64,000 nucleotides of DNA from Bryobacterales bacterium F-183 (GCA_016865505.2 AP025252.1:1674001-1738000), one strand, 5' to 3'; shown: positions 44,027 through 54,701, counted from the first letter of the stretch. Notes: a model not told the origin generated them from the letters alone. Numbers and translations: made by a program.

Positions 44027-44446
44027 ATGAAGAGCTACCGCAAGGAACTCTGGTTCAACGTCCCTGGCCGACGAGGCTTGGTCAACATCACGCCGGACGT
44101 CGAAGAGTGCCTTCGCGAGTCCGGCGTTCGAGAAGGTATGGTGCTAGTCAACGCCATGCACATCACGGCGTCGGTGTTCATCAACGACGATGAAAGCGGC
44201 CTGCATCACGATTACGACATCTGGCTGGAAAAGCTAGCCCCGCACGCGCCAACCTCGCAGTACCGCCACAATCGCACGGGTGAAGATAATGCGGATGCTC
44301 ATATGAAGCGCCAGATCATGGGTCGTGAAGTGGTGGTGGCGATCACGAATGGACATCTCGATTTCGGTCCCTGGGAACAGATCTTCTACGGCGAGTTTGA
44401 CGGCAATCGGCGCAAGCGCGTGCTGGTGAAGATCATCGGCGAGTAA
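44027..44446 (+). CDS. YjbQ/UPF0047 family protein
   Basis: 139 residues, the usual length. Conserved segments [37 protein letters not shown] and the C-terminal [18 protein letters not shown]. Members can complement thiamine-phosphate synthase weakly and use metals, but the physiological reaction is uncertain. It begins 3 bases after the dehydrogenase gene. Confidence 0.93.
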   Translation: MKSYRKELWFNVPGRRGLVNITPDVEECLRESGVREGMVLVNAMHITASVFINDDESGLHHDYDIWLEKLAPHAPTSQYRHNRTGEDNADAHMKRQIMGREVVVAITNGHLDFGPWEQIFYGEFDGNRRKRVLVKIIGE

Positions 44447-44485
44447 CGCCGGAACAACTTGGCAGAGCGCGGTGTCCAAGGTCTC

Positions 44486-44857
44486 ATGCAAAGCGCCGCG
44501 CTGTACTGTACCGACCTCGCCATGCGACGCGCGATTCAATTACAGCAGCGCGACCTGAACAGGGGTTTCTGGATTGTCCACGCTGCCATCCAGAGCGTTT
44601 TTCTAACCGCGATGCTGAGTGCGTTATTCCAAATCGTCAATTCGTTTCGAGGTACGTCTGGTGACCGCGAATCGATCCTCCTGTCGGTGCTGCTCGATCT
44701 TGGGTCCGCGATGCAGCGCATTCCGATCGGCCTGAGCCTCGCCATACTTCTTTTCGCGGCGCATTCGTGGCTCAACAACCGCCGCAACGCCATGCTGGCC
44801 GACTCTCATTCCACGCGCCTCGAACTGCTCAACTACCTCTCCCGACTCCGCTGCTAG
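44486..44857 (+). CDS. membrane protein, unknown
   Basis: 123 residues (132 if TTG 44459 is used). Two hydrophobic segments (IVHAAIQSVFLTAMLSALFQIV; IGLSLAILLFAAHSWL) separated by a charged loop; N-terminal region has Cys and an amphipathic helix. No family recognised. The next gene begins 9 bases after it, suggesting a common transcript. Confidence 0.6.
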   Translation: MQSAALYCTDLAMRRAIQLQQRDLNRGFWIVHAAIQSVFLTAMLSALFQIVNSFRGTSGDRESILLSVLLDLGSAMQRIPIGLSLAILLFAAHSWLNNRRNAMLADSHSTRLELLNYLSRLRC

Positions 44858-44866
44858 AATCGCTTC

Positions 44867-45301
44867 ATGCGATTCCTTGTTGCTCTCGCGCTGTCCGTTG
44901 CGCTCCAGGCCCAATCCAACTTCGACGAGGCTCTCGCCAAGAAACTCCACGCCGACGAGATGGGCATGCGCAAATACGTCATGGCCTTCCTCAAGGCCGG
45001 ACCCACGCCCCCCAAAGACCGCGCCGAATCGCAAAAGGTGATGGGCGGCCACATGGCCAACATCAATCGGATGGCCAAGGAAGGCAAACTCGCCATTGCA
45101 GGACCCTTCCTCGACCGCGGCGAACTCCGCGGCATCTACATCTTCAACGTCGAATCCGTAGCCGAAGCAGAAGCGCTCACCAAGACCGACCCTGCCATCC
45201 AATCGGGAGCCCTGGTGATGGAACTTCACCCCTGGTACGGGTCGGCTGCTCTGCAGGAAGTCAACGGCATCCACGAGAAGATCGCCAAGAAGAACCCCTA
45301 A
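44867..45301 (+). CDS. exported YCII-related domain protein
   Basis: 144 residues. Short signal peptide ([15 protein letters not shown]) then a YciI-like ferredoxin fold: [65 protein letters not shown]. The His-Asp pair of YciI-type enzymes may be present in HMAN and DPA segments. Small exported member, function unknown. Confidence 0.8.
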   Translation: MRFLVALALSVALQAQSNFDEALAKKLHADEMGMRKYVMAFLKAGPTPPKDRAESQKVMGGHMANINRMAKEGKLAIAGPFLDRGELRGIYIFNVESVAEAEALTKTDPAIQSGALVMELHPWYGSAALQEVNGIHEKIAKKNP

Positions 45302-45305
45302 CGCC

Positions 45306-47936
45306 ATGTCACTCGGCGTCTTTTTCGATCCCAAAACCGTAGCGCTCATCGGCGCTACGGAAGCCGACGCCAGCGTGGGCCGGTCCCTACTCACGAACCT
45401 TTTACAGGCACCCTTCCGGGGGCGCGTCTTCCCGGTCAACCCCAATCATCAGGAGTTGATGGGCGTGCGCTGCTACCCCGACATCGCCTCCGTACCCGCG
45501 CGCATCGACCTTGCCGTGATCGCCACACCCGCGCGTACCGTGCCTGATGTCGTACGCCAGTGCGCCGCTGCCCGCGTCCGCGGCGCCATCATCATCTCCG
45601 CCGGATTTCGCGAGGCTGGCGAGCGCGGCAAACAACTGGAAAAGGAAGTCCTGCGCGAGGCCGCACAGTCCTCCATGCGCATCATCGGGCCCAACTGCCT
45701 CGGCGTCATGAGCCCGTACGCTGGTCTCAATGCGACCTTCGCCAATGGATCCGCCGCCACCGGCAACGTCGCCTTCGTGTCCCAAAGCGGCGCCCTCTGC
45801 ACTGCCGTACTCGACTGGAGCCAGCGCAACGGACTCGGCTTCAGCGCCTTCGTGTCCGCAGGCTCCATGATCGACGTCGGCTGGGGCGACCTCATCGACC
45901 ACCTCGGCAGCGACCCCCACACCTCCAGCATCCTGATGTACATCGAGTCCATCGACGATGCTCGTAGCTTTGTCTCCGCTGCCCGCGCCGTCGCGCAATC
46001 GAAGCCTCTGATCGTCGTCAAAGCCGGTCGTACCGATGCTGCCGCCAAGGCCGCGGCGTCGCACACCGGAGCCATGGCATCGAGCGACAAGGTGATGGAC
46101 GCCGTCTTCCGCCGCTGCGGCGTACTCCGTGTCAACCGTATCGCCGAGCTCTTCTACATCGCCAACACGCTCGCCAAGCAGCCTCGCCCACGCGGCAACA
46201 AACTCGCGATTCTCACCAACGCCGGCGGACCTTCCGTCCTCGCCGCCGACGCGCTGATCGAAAACGGCGGCGAACTCGCACCGCTTGATCCGAGAACTAT
46301 TGAGCAGTTGGACGGGTTCCTACCGCCGCACTGGTCCCACGCCAACCCCGTGGACATCCTGGGCGATGCCGGTCCTGAACGGTTCCAACGCTCCATGGAA
46401 CTCGTGGTCGCGGACCCCACAGTGGACGGCGTCGTCGTGGTCGTTACGCCGCAGGGCATGACGTCTGCCACACAGCTTGCCGAATCGCTGGCCAAGTTGA
46501 AGTACCCGTCCAACAAGCCGATCCTCGCCAGCTTTATGGGCGGCGCTTCTGTCGCCGGCGCGATCGAGGTTGTCGAGCGCAAGCGCATCCCCAACTTCCC
46601 ATTTGCCGACAGCGCCGCGCGAGCCTTCGCCGCCATGTGGCGCTATGAGTACAGTCTGCGCGGTCTCTATGAAACGCCCGCGCAAGTGGACCCGCTGCCG
46701 GAAAACAAAGATGAGGCTACCCGCATCGTCCGCGACGTCCGGTCCAAAGGCCGCACCCTGCTCACGGAGTTTGAATCGAAGCGCATCCTGGACCTTTATC
46801 GTGTCCCGCCCGTGCGCACCGAGCTTGCCTCAACGGAAGAAGAGGCAGCCACCCGCGCCGCCAGCATCGGCTACCCCGTGGCGATCAAGCTGAACTCACA
46901 AACCATCACTCATAAAACCGACGTTGGCGGCGTACGCCTGAACATCCGCAATGAGGGCGAGTTCCGCGCCGCTTACCGTGACCTCGCCGCTATCCCCGGC
47001 TTTGAAGGCGTCACCGTACAGACCATGGTGGACAAGTCCCAGGGCTATGAGGTGATCCTGGGAAGTACCACCGATCCGCAGTTCGGCCCGGTGATCCTGT
47101 TCGGCACTGGAGGCGAACTGGTTGAGGTATATCAGGACACCTCGCTCGCCCTGCCGCCGCTCAACACCACGCTCGCCCGCCGCTTGATTGAGCGCACCAA
47201 GATCCGCAAAGCCCTCGCTGGTGTGCGAGGCCGCCCGCCAGCCGACATGGAAGCGCTGGAAGAAACGCTCGTCCACTTCAGCACTCTGGTGATGGACATT
47301 CCGGAGATCAAAGAGATCGACGTGAATCCGCTGCACGTCTCCGCGTACGGCGTCGTCGCGCTCGACGCGCGCATCCTGCTGCACGAGCCCGGCGTTCGCA
47401 TTCCGCGACCCGCCATCCGCCCATACCCCGAACAGTACACCTGGCAGTTGCAGTTGAAGAACGGCGCGCCGTGCACCATCCGTCCGATTCGCCCGGAAGA
47501 CGAGCCTTCCATCGCGCGCTTCCACACCACGCTGTCGGACCGTACGGTGTACTCGCGCTACTTCGGATTCCTAAAGCTCAGCGAACGCATCGCGCACGAA
47601 CGTCTGACGCGCGTCTGCTTCGTGGATTATGACCGTGAGATCGCGCTGGTCGCAGAAAGCGGCGGGGACATTCTGGGCGTGGTCCGCATTGTGCGCGAGC
47701 GGGACACGAGCCGTGCCGAGTACGCGATCGTCGTTAGCGATGCCTGCCAGCGCGCCGGCCTCGGTACGGCCTTGATGCAGCATATTCTGCTCGTGTCCAA
47801 GGCAGAAGGCATTTCGATCGTTGAAGGCATTGTGCTCACGGAGAATCGCGGCATGCTGCGCGTGGTAGAAAAGCTAGGCGCTACGGTGACGTTCGATGAA
47901 GATGAGGATGCGATGCAGGTGGTCTTCAAGCTCTAG
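45306..47936 (+). CDS. acyl/acetyl-CoA synthetase (ADP-forming-like) fused to GNAT acetyltransferase
   Basis: 876 residues. CoA-binding domain 1-140 ([23 protein letters not shown]), flavodoxin-like ligase domain with catalytic His253 ([14 protein letters not shown]), ATP-grasp domain about 470-690 ([22 protein letters not shown]), then GNAT 710-876 ([35 protein letters not shown]). This is the Pat/Acs-like architecture of bacterial protein lysine acetyltransferases; the ligase half is often inactive in Pat but here His253 remains. C-terminus overlaps the mgtE stop by 4 bases. Confidence 0.9.
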   Translation: MSLGVFFDPKTVALIGATEADASVGRSLLTNLLQAPFRGRVFPVNPNHQELMGVRCYPDIASVPARIDLAVIATPARTVPDVVRQCAAARVRGAIIISAGFREAGERGKQLEKEVLREAAQSSMRIIGPNCLGVMSPYAGLNATFANGSAATGNVAFVSQSGALCTAVLDWSQRNGLGFSAFVSAGSMIDVGWGDLIDHLGSDPHTSSILMYIESIDDARSFVSAARAVAQSKPLIVVKAGRTDAAAKAAASHTGAMASSDKVMDAVFRRCGVLRVNRIAELFYIANTLAKQPRPRGNKLAILTNAGGPSVLAADALIENGGELAPLDPRTIEQLDGFLPPHWSHANPVDILGDAGPERFQRSMELVVADPTVDGVVVVVTPQGMTSATQLAESLAKLKYPSNKPILASFMGGASVAGAIEVVERKRIPNFPFADSAARAFAAMWRYEYSLRGLYETPAQVDPLPENKDEATRIVRDVRSKGRTLLTEFESKRILDLYRVPPVRTELASTEEEAATRAASIGYPVAIKLNSQTITHKTDVGGVRLNIRNEGEFRAAYRDLAAIPGFEGVTVQTMVDKSQGYEVILGSTTDPQFGPVILFGTGGELVEVYQDTSLALPPLNTTLARRLIERTKIRKALAGVRGRPPADMEALEETLVHFSTLVMDIPEIKEIDVNPLHVSAYGVVALDARILLHEPGVRIPRPAIRPYPEQYTWQLQLKNGAPCTIRPIRPEDEPSIARFHTTLSDRTVYSRYFGFLKLSERIAHERLTRVCFVDYDREIALVAESGGDILGVVRIVRERDTSRAEYAIVVSDACQRAGLGTALMQHILLVSKAEGISIVEGIVLTENRGMLRVVEKLGATVTFDEDEDAMQVVFKL

Positions 47937-49222
47937 AGCAGCGTGCCTCGCATGATTACGCTCGCCACGGTGAAGTAAATCACCAGCCCCGTTACGTCCA
48001 CCAGCGTCGCTACAAACGGTGCAGACGCGCTTGCCGGGTCGAGTCCGGCTCGTCGCAGCAGGAAGGGCAGCATGGATCCTGCCAGCGTTCCGAACAAGAC
48101 CACGCCCAATAAGCTGATGCCCACCGTGAGTGCCACGACTTTTGCATGGTCGCCATACGGCCTCCAGATGCCTTGCCAGATCCAGATACGGCTGCACCCA
48201 ATCACCGCCAGCACGGTGCCCAACACCAAGCCAGCCCAGAATTCACGACGCACAACCTTCCACCAGTCGCGCAGGCGTACCTCACCGATGGCCATCGCGC
48301 GGATCACCAACGTTGTCGCTTGCGAACCCGAGTTGCCGCCGCTGCTGATAATCAACGGTACGAACAGCGCGAGCACAACAGCCCGTGCGATCTCTTCCTC
48401 GTAATGCCCCATCGCCGTAGCCGTCAGCATCTCGCCCACGAAAAGGATCGCTAACCAACCGGCGCGCTTCTGCACCATGCGCCAGAAGCCGATCTCCAAA
48501 TACGGTGCGTCCAGAGCCTCCATGCCGCCCAGTTTTTGTATGTCCTCGCTGGCCTCCTCCTGCACGACATCGACAATGTCGTCGACAGTCACAATACCTT
48601 TCATGCGGTTGGCGGAATCTACGACAGGTACGGCGAGCAGATGGTGTTTGGAAAACAGCTTGGCAACGGCTTCCTGATCCATATCCTCGGTGGCCGTCAG
48701 TGGGTTGGTGCGCATGACCTCGCGGACCGTGGTTTCGCGGTCTGCCGAGAACAGGCTTCGAAACGAGACTACGCCCGCCAACCGCTGACGTTCATCCAGC
48801 GCGTACGCGTAGTACATGGTTTCAAACTGCGGAGCCTGCCGCCGCAAGTACGCGATCGCTTCGTCCACCGTCATCTCCGGACGGAGACGGGCAAATCGAG
48901 GACTCATCAAGCCGCCGGCCTCGTCCTCCTGGTACGCCATGAGCGCTGCTACTTCGCGTTGCGCCACCGGATCGAGCAGAGCAAGCAGAGCACTTCGCTC
49001 GTCGCTAGGTGCGAGTTGGATCAAATCTGCGGCATCGTCGGGGTCGAGCAGGCGGAGCCAGATGCGACGCTCATTTTCCGGCAGCGCGTGGACGATCTCG
49101 CACTGGTCGCGACTGGGAAGGTCCAGAAAAAATTCATCCACTTGCCCTCGCGGAATGCTGGCGAAGATCGCCATTCGCTCCGCCGAGGACAAGTGGGGCC
49201 ACGTTTCGAGAATTTCGTCCAT
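47933..49222 (-). CDS. mgtE: magnesium transporter MgtE
   Basis: 429 residues. N-terminal helical superhelix (1-130), two CBS domains (about 130-250: [36 protein letters not shown]), then five helices with the Mg-pore segments [34 protein letters not shown] and [14 protein letters not shown]. Mg2+ binding to the cytosolic domain gates the pore. Full architecture present. Convergent with the synthetase gene. Confidence 0.96.
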   Translation of the reverse strand: MDEILETWPHLSSAERMAIFASIPRGQVDEFFLDLPSRDQCEIVHALPENERRIWLRLLDPDDAADLIQLAPSDERSALLALLDPVAQREVAALMAYQEDEAGGLMSPRFARLRPEMTVDEAIAYLRRQAPQFETMYYAYALDERQRLAGVVSFRSLFSADRETTVREVMRTNPLTATEDMDQEAVAKLFSKHHLLAVPVVDSANRMKGIVTVDDIVDVVQEEASEDIQKLGGMEALDAPYLEIGFWRMVQKRAGWLAILFVGEMLTATAMGHYEEEIARAVVLALFVPLIISSGGNSGSQATTLVIRAMAIGEVRLRDWWKVVRREFWAGLVLGTVLAVIGCSRIWIWQGIWRPYGDHAKVVALTVGISLLGVVLFGTLAGSMLPFLLRRAGLDPASASAPFVATLVDVTGLVIYFTVASVIMRGTLL

Positions 49223-49276
49223 CGGTGCGACATTTCTGTAGCACGCAATACGCCAATCCTGTGTAATCCTTGCGAT

Positions 49277-49468
49277 GTGGACAGAGAAGAAACGATCAAC
49301 TGCCGCATCTGCGACGGCGCCGGTACGGTCCGTTGCCAGCGATGCAAAGGCGTCGGCTACAACGAGAAGAACCCGCCCGGCGAATGCCGCCCCTGCTATG
49401 GCAAAGGCACCGTCACGTGCGACCAGTGCAAGGGCGCTGGCCGCATCAAGAATCCCAAGCTAGCCTAA
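49277..49468 (+). CDS. small DnaJ-type zinc-finger protein (63 residues)
   Basis: Four CxxCxGxG-type repeats: CRICDGAG, CQRCKGVG, CRPCYGKG, CDQCKGAG, the zinc-binding domain of DnaJ, without J-domain or other parts. GTG 49277 is the only plausible start in the frame after the intergenic gap. Its stop region overlaps the end of pyrC by 9 bases. Such stand-alone zinc-finger proteins probably assist folding of partner proteins. Confidence 0.85.
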   Translation: MDREETINCRICDGAGTVRCQRCKGVGYNEKNPPGECRPCYGKGTVTCDQCKGAGRIKNPKLA

Positions 49469-50746
49469 GGTCGATCCCACAACGCGACCCGCCACAATCG
49501 CCGTCGCCTGCCCGCCCACGTACTCATGCCCGTGGAACGGCGAGTTGCGGCTCTTGGACTTCGACTTGTTCACGTCGTACGTCCACTTCTGCGTCGCCGA
49601 AAAGATCGTGATGTCCGCCTGCGCGCCTACGCGTAACGTGCCGCGATCCAGCCGCAACACACCTGCAGGACCCGTCGTGTACAGCGCGATCATCTTCATC
49701 AGTGAGATGCGGCCAGGATGTACCAGATGGTGCAGGCTTAGCGGAATCGCCGTCTCAAGCCCCAGAATTCCGAACGGGCAACGCTCGAACTCCTGCATCT
49801 TGTCTGCGCCCGAATGCGGTGCATGATCCGTCGCCAGAGCGTCCACCGTACCCGACACGATGCCGTCGATACAGCCCTGCACGTGCGGACCGCTCCGCAG
49901 TGGCGGCTTCATCTTGTAGTTCGAATCGTAAGGCAGTACGTCAGAATCGGCCAGTGCAAAGTGGTGCGGGGTCACCTCGCAAGTCACAGGCAGGCCCTTT
50001 GCCTTGGCGAACGCCACCATCGCCACCGAGTTCTTGGTGGACAAATGTGCGACGTGATAGCGCGCACCGGTTACTTCCGTGAGCAGGATGTCGCGCGCCA
50101 CCATCACATCTTCCGAGCAGGCTGGGATGCCACGAAGTCCCAGGCGAACGCTTTCCATGCCTTCGTGCATGTCACCGCCGTGACTCAGGTGCAGGTCCTC
50201 GCAATGCTGGATGACCGGGATGTGGAACGCCTTGGCGTACTCCATCGCCCGGCGCATCACGCGCGCATTCATGACTGGCTTGCCGTCGTCGGAGATCGCC
50301 ACGATGCCAGCCTGCTTCATCGATCCGATGCTGGCCAATTCCTCGCCAAGGCTTCCCTTGGTGATGGCCCCAATCGGGTACACCGTCACGCTGTTCAGTC
50401 GCCGCGCCTTTTCGATGATGTAGTTGGTCACCATCGCTGAATCGTTCACCGGATTCGTGTTCGGCATGCAGCAAACGGTCGTGAATCCGCCAGCGGCCGC
50501 CGCGTTGATGCCCGTCTCAATCGTTTCCGAATGCTCAAAGCCGGGCTCGCGCAGATGCACGTGCATGTCGATGAACCCAGGCGCGACAATCAGGCCGGTC
50601 GCGTCGATCACCTCAGCGCCCGTCGCATCGACGTCGCCGCCCACCTGCTTGATGACTTCGTCTTCAATCGCCACATCGGCCACAGCGTCAAACCCGGAGG
50701 AAGGGTCCATCACGCGGCCATTCTTGATCACAAGCCGGCGGCTCAT
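49460..50746 (-). CDS. pyrC: dihydroorotase
   Basis: 428 residues, type I DHOase length. Metal-binding FIDMHVHLREPGFEHSETIETG, later IQHCEDLHLSHGG, ARYHVAHLSTKNS, and the catalytic-loop ATDHAPHSGADKM. Cyclises carbamoyl-aspartate to dihydroorotate in pyrimidine synthesis. Last gene of pyrR-pyrB-pyrC; ATG overlaps the pyrB stop by 4 bases. Confidence 0.97.
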   Translation of the reverse strand: MSRRLVIKNGRVMDPSSGFDAVADVAIEDEVIKQVGGDVDATGAEVIDATGLIVAPGFIDMHVHLREPGFEHSETIETGINAAAAGGFTTVCCMPNTNPVNDSAMVTNYIIEKARRLNSVTVYPIGAITKGSLGEELASIGSMKQAGIVAISDDGKPVMNARVMRRAMEYAKAFHIPVIQHCEDLHLSHGGDMHEGMESVRLGLRGIPACSEDVMVARDILLTEVTGARYHVAHLSTKNSVAMVAFAKAKGLPVTCEVTPHHFALADSDVLPYDSNYKMKPPLRSGPHVQGCIDGIVSGTVDALATDHAPHSGADKMQEFERCPFGILGLETAIPLSLHHLVHPGRISLMKMIALYTTGPAGVLRLDRGTLRVGAQADITIFSATQKWTYDVNKSKSKSRNSPFHGHEYVGGQATAIVAGRVVGSTLG

Positions 50747-51654
50747 TGCTGCAAGATCCTCTCAAGCACAGCCATGCGTACGGCGATGCCATTCTCAACC
50801 TGATTCAAAATCATCGACGCCTTACTATCCGCCACCTCGGACGAAATCTCACGGCCGCGATTGATGGGGCCGGGATGCATCACCAGCACCTCGGGATTCG
50901 CCAGATGCAGATGCTCGGCGCGCAGCCCGTAAAACTTGAAGTACTCACCGGCGGGGAATGCTGCTTCCGTAATCCGCTCCAGCTGTACGCGCAGCATCAT
51001 CACCACGTCGGCACGCTGAATCGCCTCGCGCATGTCGGTGGTGAGAATCACTCCCGGGGCGAGTCGCGCGAGTTCCGGCGGCAACAACGGCGCAGGTCCG
51101 CACAACACGACGTGGGCGTCGAACTTCGACAGCAAATGGATGTTGGACCTCGCGACGCGGCTGTGTGCGATGTCTCCGATAATCGCCACGCGCAAGCCAG
51201 AAAGGCTCCTGCGGCGATCGAGAATCGTGCGCGCGTCGAGCAGCGCCTGCGTTGGATGTTCATGCAAACCGTCGCCAGCATTCACGATCGGGATGTTTAG
51301 GTGGCGTTGCAAAAAGTGTGGTGCGCCAGAGGCTGCATGCCGCATGACGATCGCGTTGGGACGCATCGCCGCCAGCGTCGCCAGTGTATCCACGAGGCTC
51401 TCGCCCTTGGACACGCTCGAACCGGAAGCGGTGATCGAAATCGTGTCGCAACCCAGGCGCTTAGCGGCGATCTCAAAGCTGGTGCGCGTGCGGGTGGAAG
51501 CCTCAAAAAACAGATTGACGAGCGTCTTGCCCTGCAGTGTATTCAGCTTTTGAAAGGTACTGCCGCCGTCTTTCACCTGAAAGTCCGCGGCACGATCGAG
51601 GATCGACTGAATAAATCCCCGATCCAAATCTTCGATGCCTAAAAGACCGCTCAT
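50743..51654 (-). CDS. pyrB: aspartate carbamoyltransferase catalytic chain
   Basis: 303 residues. Carbamoyl-phosphate site FEASTRTRTSFEIAAKRLG, MRHAASGAPHFL, DGLHEHPTQALLDA, and the aspartate region MLRVQLER. Makes carbamoyl-aspartate. Middle gene of the operon, coupled on both sides with ATGA overlaps. Confidence 0.98.
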   Translation of the reverse strand: MSGLLGIEDLDRGFIQSILDRAADFQVKDGGSTFQKLNTLQGKTLVNLFFEASTRTRTSFEIAAKRLGCDTISITASGSSVSKGESLVDTLATLAAMRPNAIVMRHAASGAPHFLQRHLNIPIVNAGDGLHEHPTQALLDARTILDRRRSLSGLRVAIIGDIAHSRVARSNIHLLSKFDAHVVLCGPAPLLPPELARLAPGVILTTDMREAIQRADVVMMLRVQLERITEAAFPAGEYFKFYGLRAEHLHLANPEVLVMHPGPINRGREISSEVADSKASMILNQVENGIAVRMAVLERILQQ

Positions 51655-52202
51655 CCGATCTTTTCCACCAACAGCACCTTTTCCGCCTGATCGATTTCCG
51701 TGAACTTCACTTCGATGATCTCGTTCGCCGACGTCTGTACCATGCGGCCCACATAGCGCGCCTCAATCGGCAGTTCGCGCCAGCCGCGATCGATCAGCAC
51801 CAGCAACTGAACGCGTGCGGGACGGCCATGGTGGAACAGCGCGTCGAGAGCGGCGCGAATCGTACGGCCGGTGTACAGCACGTCGTCCATCAGGATGACG
51901 TCCTTGCCCGTGATGTCGAAGTCGATCTGTTTGGCATGCACCGTCGGCTGGTCACCCACCGTCGAAAGATCGTCGCGGTACAGGTTGATGTCCAACTGTC
52001 CGACGGGAACCTCGCGGCGCTCCAGGTCTTTGATCTTCTTGGCCAAACGGGTGGCCAGCGGTACGCCACGGCGCTTGATGCCGATAAAGGCGATCTTGCC
52101 AAGGTCTTCCGTCCGTTCCAGAATCTCGTGCGCCAGACGCACCAGCGTCCGGTCAATTTCCGACGCGCTCATCAGTTGGGATTTTTCGCGGATTTCGGGC
52201 AT
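51651..52202 (-). CDS. pyrR: bifunctional pyrimidine regulator/uracil phosphoribosyltransferase
   Basis: 183 residues. PRPP motif [22 protein letters not shown]-terminal [12 protein letters not shown] and [14 protein letters not shown], the standard PyrR fold. In Bacillus PyrR binds pyr mRNA to promote attenuation; elsewhere it may act only as UPRTase. Start could be 52202 or the internal Met 10 residues on. Only 43 bases separate it from the divergent uppP start. Confidence 0.95.
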   Translation of the reverse strand: MPEIREKSQLMSASEIDRTLVRLAHEILERTEDLGKIAFIGIKRRGVPLATRLAKKIKDLERREVPVGQLDINLYRDDLSTVGDQPTVHAKQIDFDITGKDVILMDDVLYTGRTIRAALDALFHHGRPARVQLLVLIDRGWRELPIEARYVGRMVQTSANEIIEVKFTEIDQAEKVLLVEKIG

Positions 52203-52245
52203 GCTAAGGCTCAGTTTCCCATACCCGGCAAGCTACAATCCAACG

Positions 52246-53070
52246 GTGGACCTCATTCTCCTCGCCAAAGCCCTTGTCTTGGGCATTGTCGAAGGACTCA
52301 CCGAATTTCTGCCCATCTCTTCAACTGGGCATTTGATCCTTGCCGGGCAACTCCTCGGCTTCAACACCCCCAAAGGAGCGGTGTTCGACATCGTCATCCA
52401 AACCGGCGCCATTCTCGCCGTCATTTGGGAGTACCGTCAGCGATTTTTGGACGTCCTGAAGGGCGTACTCACAGAAGCGCGCTCGCAAAAGTTCATCCTC
52501 AACCTGCTTATCGCCTTCATGCCCGCCGCCGTACTCGGCCTCGCCGTGGGCAAACTGGTGAAGCAGCACCTGTTCCACCCCATCCCGGTCGCGCTCGCCT
52601 TCATCATCGGCGGCTTCATCATGCTTTGGGCCGAACGCCGCCAGCATACCGTCACGGTACGCGAGGTGGACGACATGACTTGGCTCGACGCCCTCAAAAT
52701 GGGCTGCGCGCAGACGTTGGCGCTGCTGTTTCCGGGCGTTTCCCGTTCCGGCGCCACCATCATCGGCGGACTCCTCTTCGGCCTCTCTCGCAAAGCCGCG
52801 ACGGAATTCTCGTTCTTCCTCGCCGTACCCACCCTGATCGCGGCCGGCGCCTACCAGTTGTACAAAGAAAGGGCACTGCTCTCCTCCGACGACATCGGCA
52901 TGTTCAGCGTGGGCCTCATCGCGGCGTTTTTATCGGCGTTCGCCTGCGTACGCTGGTTCCTGCGCTACGTGATGACGCATGACTTCACCCTGTTCGCCTG
53001 GTACCGCATCGCGTTTGGTTTGATCGTGATCGCCAGCTCGTACATGGGCATCACCTGGGCGGCCAGTTAG
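52246..53070 (+). CDS. uppP: undecaprenyl-diphosphatase
   Basis: 274 residues, BacA/UppP length. N-terminal [22 protein letters not shown] (catalytic Glu and Ser) and later [13 protein letters not shown], eight helices. Dephosphorylates undecaprenyl diphosphate for cell-wall lipid-carrier recycling. GTG start at 52246; no good ribosome site is visible, and the upstream in-frame extension lies inside pyrR. Confidence 0.96.
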   Translation: MDLILLAKALVLGIVEGLTEFLPISSTGHLILAGQLLGFNTPKGAVFDIVIQTGAILAVIWEYRQRFLDVLKGVLTEARSQKFILNLLIAFMPAAVLGLAVGKLVKQHLFHPIPVALAFIIGGFIMLWAERRQHTVTVREVDDMTWLDALKMGCAQTLALLFPGVSRSGATIIGGLLFGLSRKAATEFSFFLAVPTLIAAGAYQLYKERALLSSDDIGMFSVGLIAAFLSAFACVRWFLRYVMTHDFTLFAWYRIAFGLIVIASSYMGITWAAS

Positions 53071-53264
53071 TCTTTACAAACGGCTGATTTTTAACGCACT
53101 CTTTACCGACTCCGGCGCCGCAGGAGGGTTCTGTCTAGCAGACGGGTTATCACTCTAACCAATCGTTTGCCTCCCTCCTTAAGGCAGCCGCCGCACGCGC
53201 CGGACTCACTCGGCGGAATGGGTCCACTGTGTCGTGTGGCGGCGTTTCTTGCTACGCTTCCACC

Positions 53265-54032
53265 ATGCGTGTTCTGATCCTGGCTCTCGCCTGTACGACC
53301 TGGCTCGGTGCGCAGCAAATCGAACCCATGTCGCTCCGGGCGGAGGACGAGAATACGCTCAACAATGTACTCGAGTGGAGCGAAAAATCCGGGTTGGAAC
53401 GTCCGAAGCTCTGGCGCATTTGGCTCATCGCGACGGAAAAGAAGACTCACTTGGCAGCGCTGTTCGTTACGGCCAGCATCATAAAGCCGGGATGGTCGGC
53501 AGCCTGCCTTCTGTTTTTCGATGATCTAGTTAGTAAGCCTACGCGCAATCAGTGCTTTTCGACTGGTGGCAGAATTGAGCCCGCCGCCGCCCGGATGCAC
53601 TACTCTGCAACCTTCGGTACCCACATCTTGACTCTGGATATGAGCAACTCAGTTACTTTCGAGGATGGGCACAAGGGCTTCTTCTCCGATGTGGCGAAAG
53701 AGCACTTCGCTATTGGCGACCGGGGAGCTCGCCTGATTCGCGTGGAGGATGACGATGGTCGAGCGATCGCCAATCGGTCCAACATCGGACCTGCCGGAGA
53801 TAATCTTACAGCCGAGCAACTGGCGGCTTTGCTCGCGGACGCAAGCCCGCTAGGTGTGTTGGAGGTGCTGCAGTTGCTAGCAGGCCCCGCTGGTATCGAC
53901 TTCCGGGAACACGCGGAACTTTGGACTCAGGTGAACAAACTCGCGACCGCGTCCACACACGCATGGGTTCGCGATGCCGCAAACGTCGCCCTCAGTGAAA
54001 AGCAAACTCCGCAGTTCGCGCCGCCACGTTAA
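53265..54032 (+). CDS. exported hypothetical protein
   Basis: 255 residues. Signal peptide (VLILALACTTWLGAQ), then mixed alpha/beta protein with two Cys; a middle beta segment (SATFGTHILTLDMSNSV) and a helical end (ADASPLGVLEVLQLLAG). Middle codons are less GC3-rich than its neighbours. No family recognised. Confidence 0.65.
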   Translation: MRVLILALACTTWLGAQQIEPMSLRAEDENTLNNVLEWSEKSGLERPKLWRIWLIATEKKTHLAALFVTASIIKPGWSAACLLFFDDLVSKPTRNQCFSTGGRIEPAAARMHYSATFGTHILTLDMSNSVTFEDGHKGFFSDVAKEHFAIGDRGARLIRVEDDDGRAIANRSNIGPAGDNLTAEQLAALLADASPLGVLEVLQLLAGPAGIDFREHAELWTQVNKLATASTHAWVRDAANVALSEKQTPQFAPPR

Positions 54033-54049
54033 GTGATGCTCGTTGATGA

Positions 54050-54619
54050 TCAGTTAGGCCGCTTTCGTATACTCAGGATCTCCACCGGCGGCGTCAGCTT
54101 CTGGCCGTCATGCGGCGAGCGCTGGATCTTCCGCACCACATCCATCCCGCGCGTCACACGACCAAACGCCGCGAACCCCTGACCGTCGGGATTGCGCTTG
54201 CCTCCAAAGTCCAACTCCGGTTGATCTCCGATGCAGATGAAGAAGTCTGACGTCGCCGTATCCGGACCGCTACGCGCCATCGAAATCACGCCATCCAGAT
54301 GCTTCAGCCCGGTCACGTTGGTACGCTCCAGCGCGATCGCCGGTTCGCTGGCCGACCCCGGCTTCGTGCCGCCCTGAATCACTTCGATCTTGACCGGACT
54401 CTGCGGCTGGTTATCCATCAGAACAGTTCGATGAAAGCGTCCGCCGTTATAGCGTCCGCTATCCACGTACTGCAAGAAGTTTCGGACGGTGTTGGGCGCT
54501 TTCGCCGGATCCAGTACGACCTCAATCTCACCCAGGCTGGTTTCGATGACGACTGTTTGCCCCAAGCCGCACAGGGAAAACAGCAGAAGTGACCCAAAGA
54601 CCGCCTTCGTTTTTGTCAT
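54050..54619 (-). CDS. cyclophilin-type peptidyl-prolyl isomerase (exported)
   Basis: 189 residues. Hydrophobic signal (AVFGSLLLFSLCGLGQ), then TSLGEIEVVLDPAKAPNTVRNFLQYVDSGRYNGGRFHR, GGTKPG, GVISMARSGPDTATSDFFI, FAAFGRVTRGMDVVRKI. The catalytic Arg is in GGRFHR and the pocket residues are conserved. Periplasmic protein folding. ATG 54619 is chosen as the first codon of the signal peptide. Confidence 0.93.
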   Translation of the reverse strand: MTKTKAVFGSLLLFSLCGLGQTVVIETSLGEIEVVLDPAKAPNTVRNFLQYVDSGRYNGGRFHRTVLMDNQPQSPVKIEVIQGGTKPGSASEPAIALERTNVTGLKHLDGVISMARSGPDTATSDFFICIGDQPELDFGGKRNPDGQGFAAFGRVTRGMDVVRKIQRSPHDGQKLTPPVEILSIRKRPN

Positions 54620-54645
54620 CTGCCCATTATGCGCATCCCTTCCAA

Positions 54646-54680
54646 TAAAAATGCTGCCGGACCCGAAGATCCGGCAGCAT
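54646..54680 (-). terminator. intrinsic terminator of the Gfo/Idh/MocA operon
   Basis: ATGCTGCCGGA (54651-54661) pairs with TCCGGCAGCAT (54670-54680), 11 perfect base pairs, loop of 8. On the minus strand it is followed by a run of T (TTTTATT), downstream of the gene ending at 54702. Confidence 0.9.
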
Positions 54681-54701
54681 TCTGCAAAACCCAAAGCTGA
54701 G

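Noticed and set aside
53110-53180. tRNA-like stretch on the minus strand (GGTTAGAG and an acceptor-like GGAGGG/CCCTCC)
   Set aside because: The D-stem, anticodon stem and T-loop do not form together; the region between uppP and 53265 is better read as non-coding.
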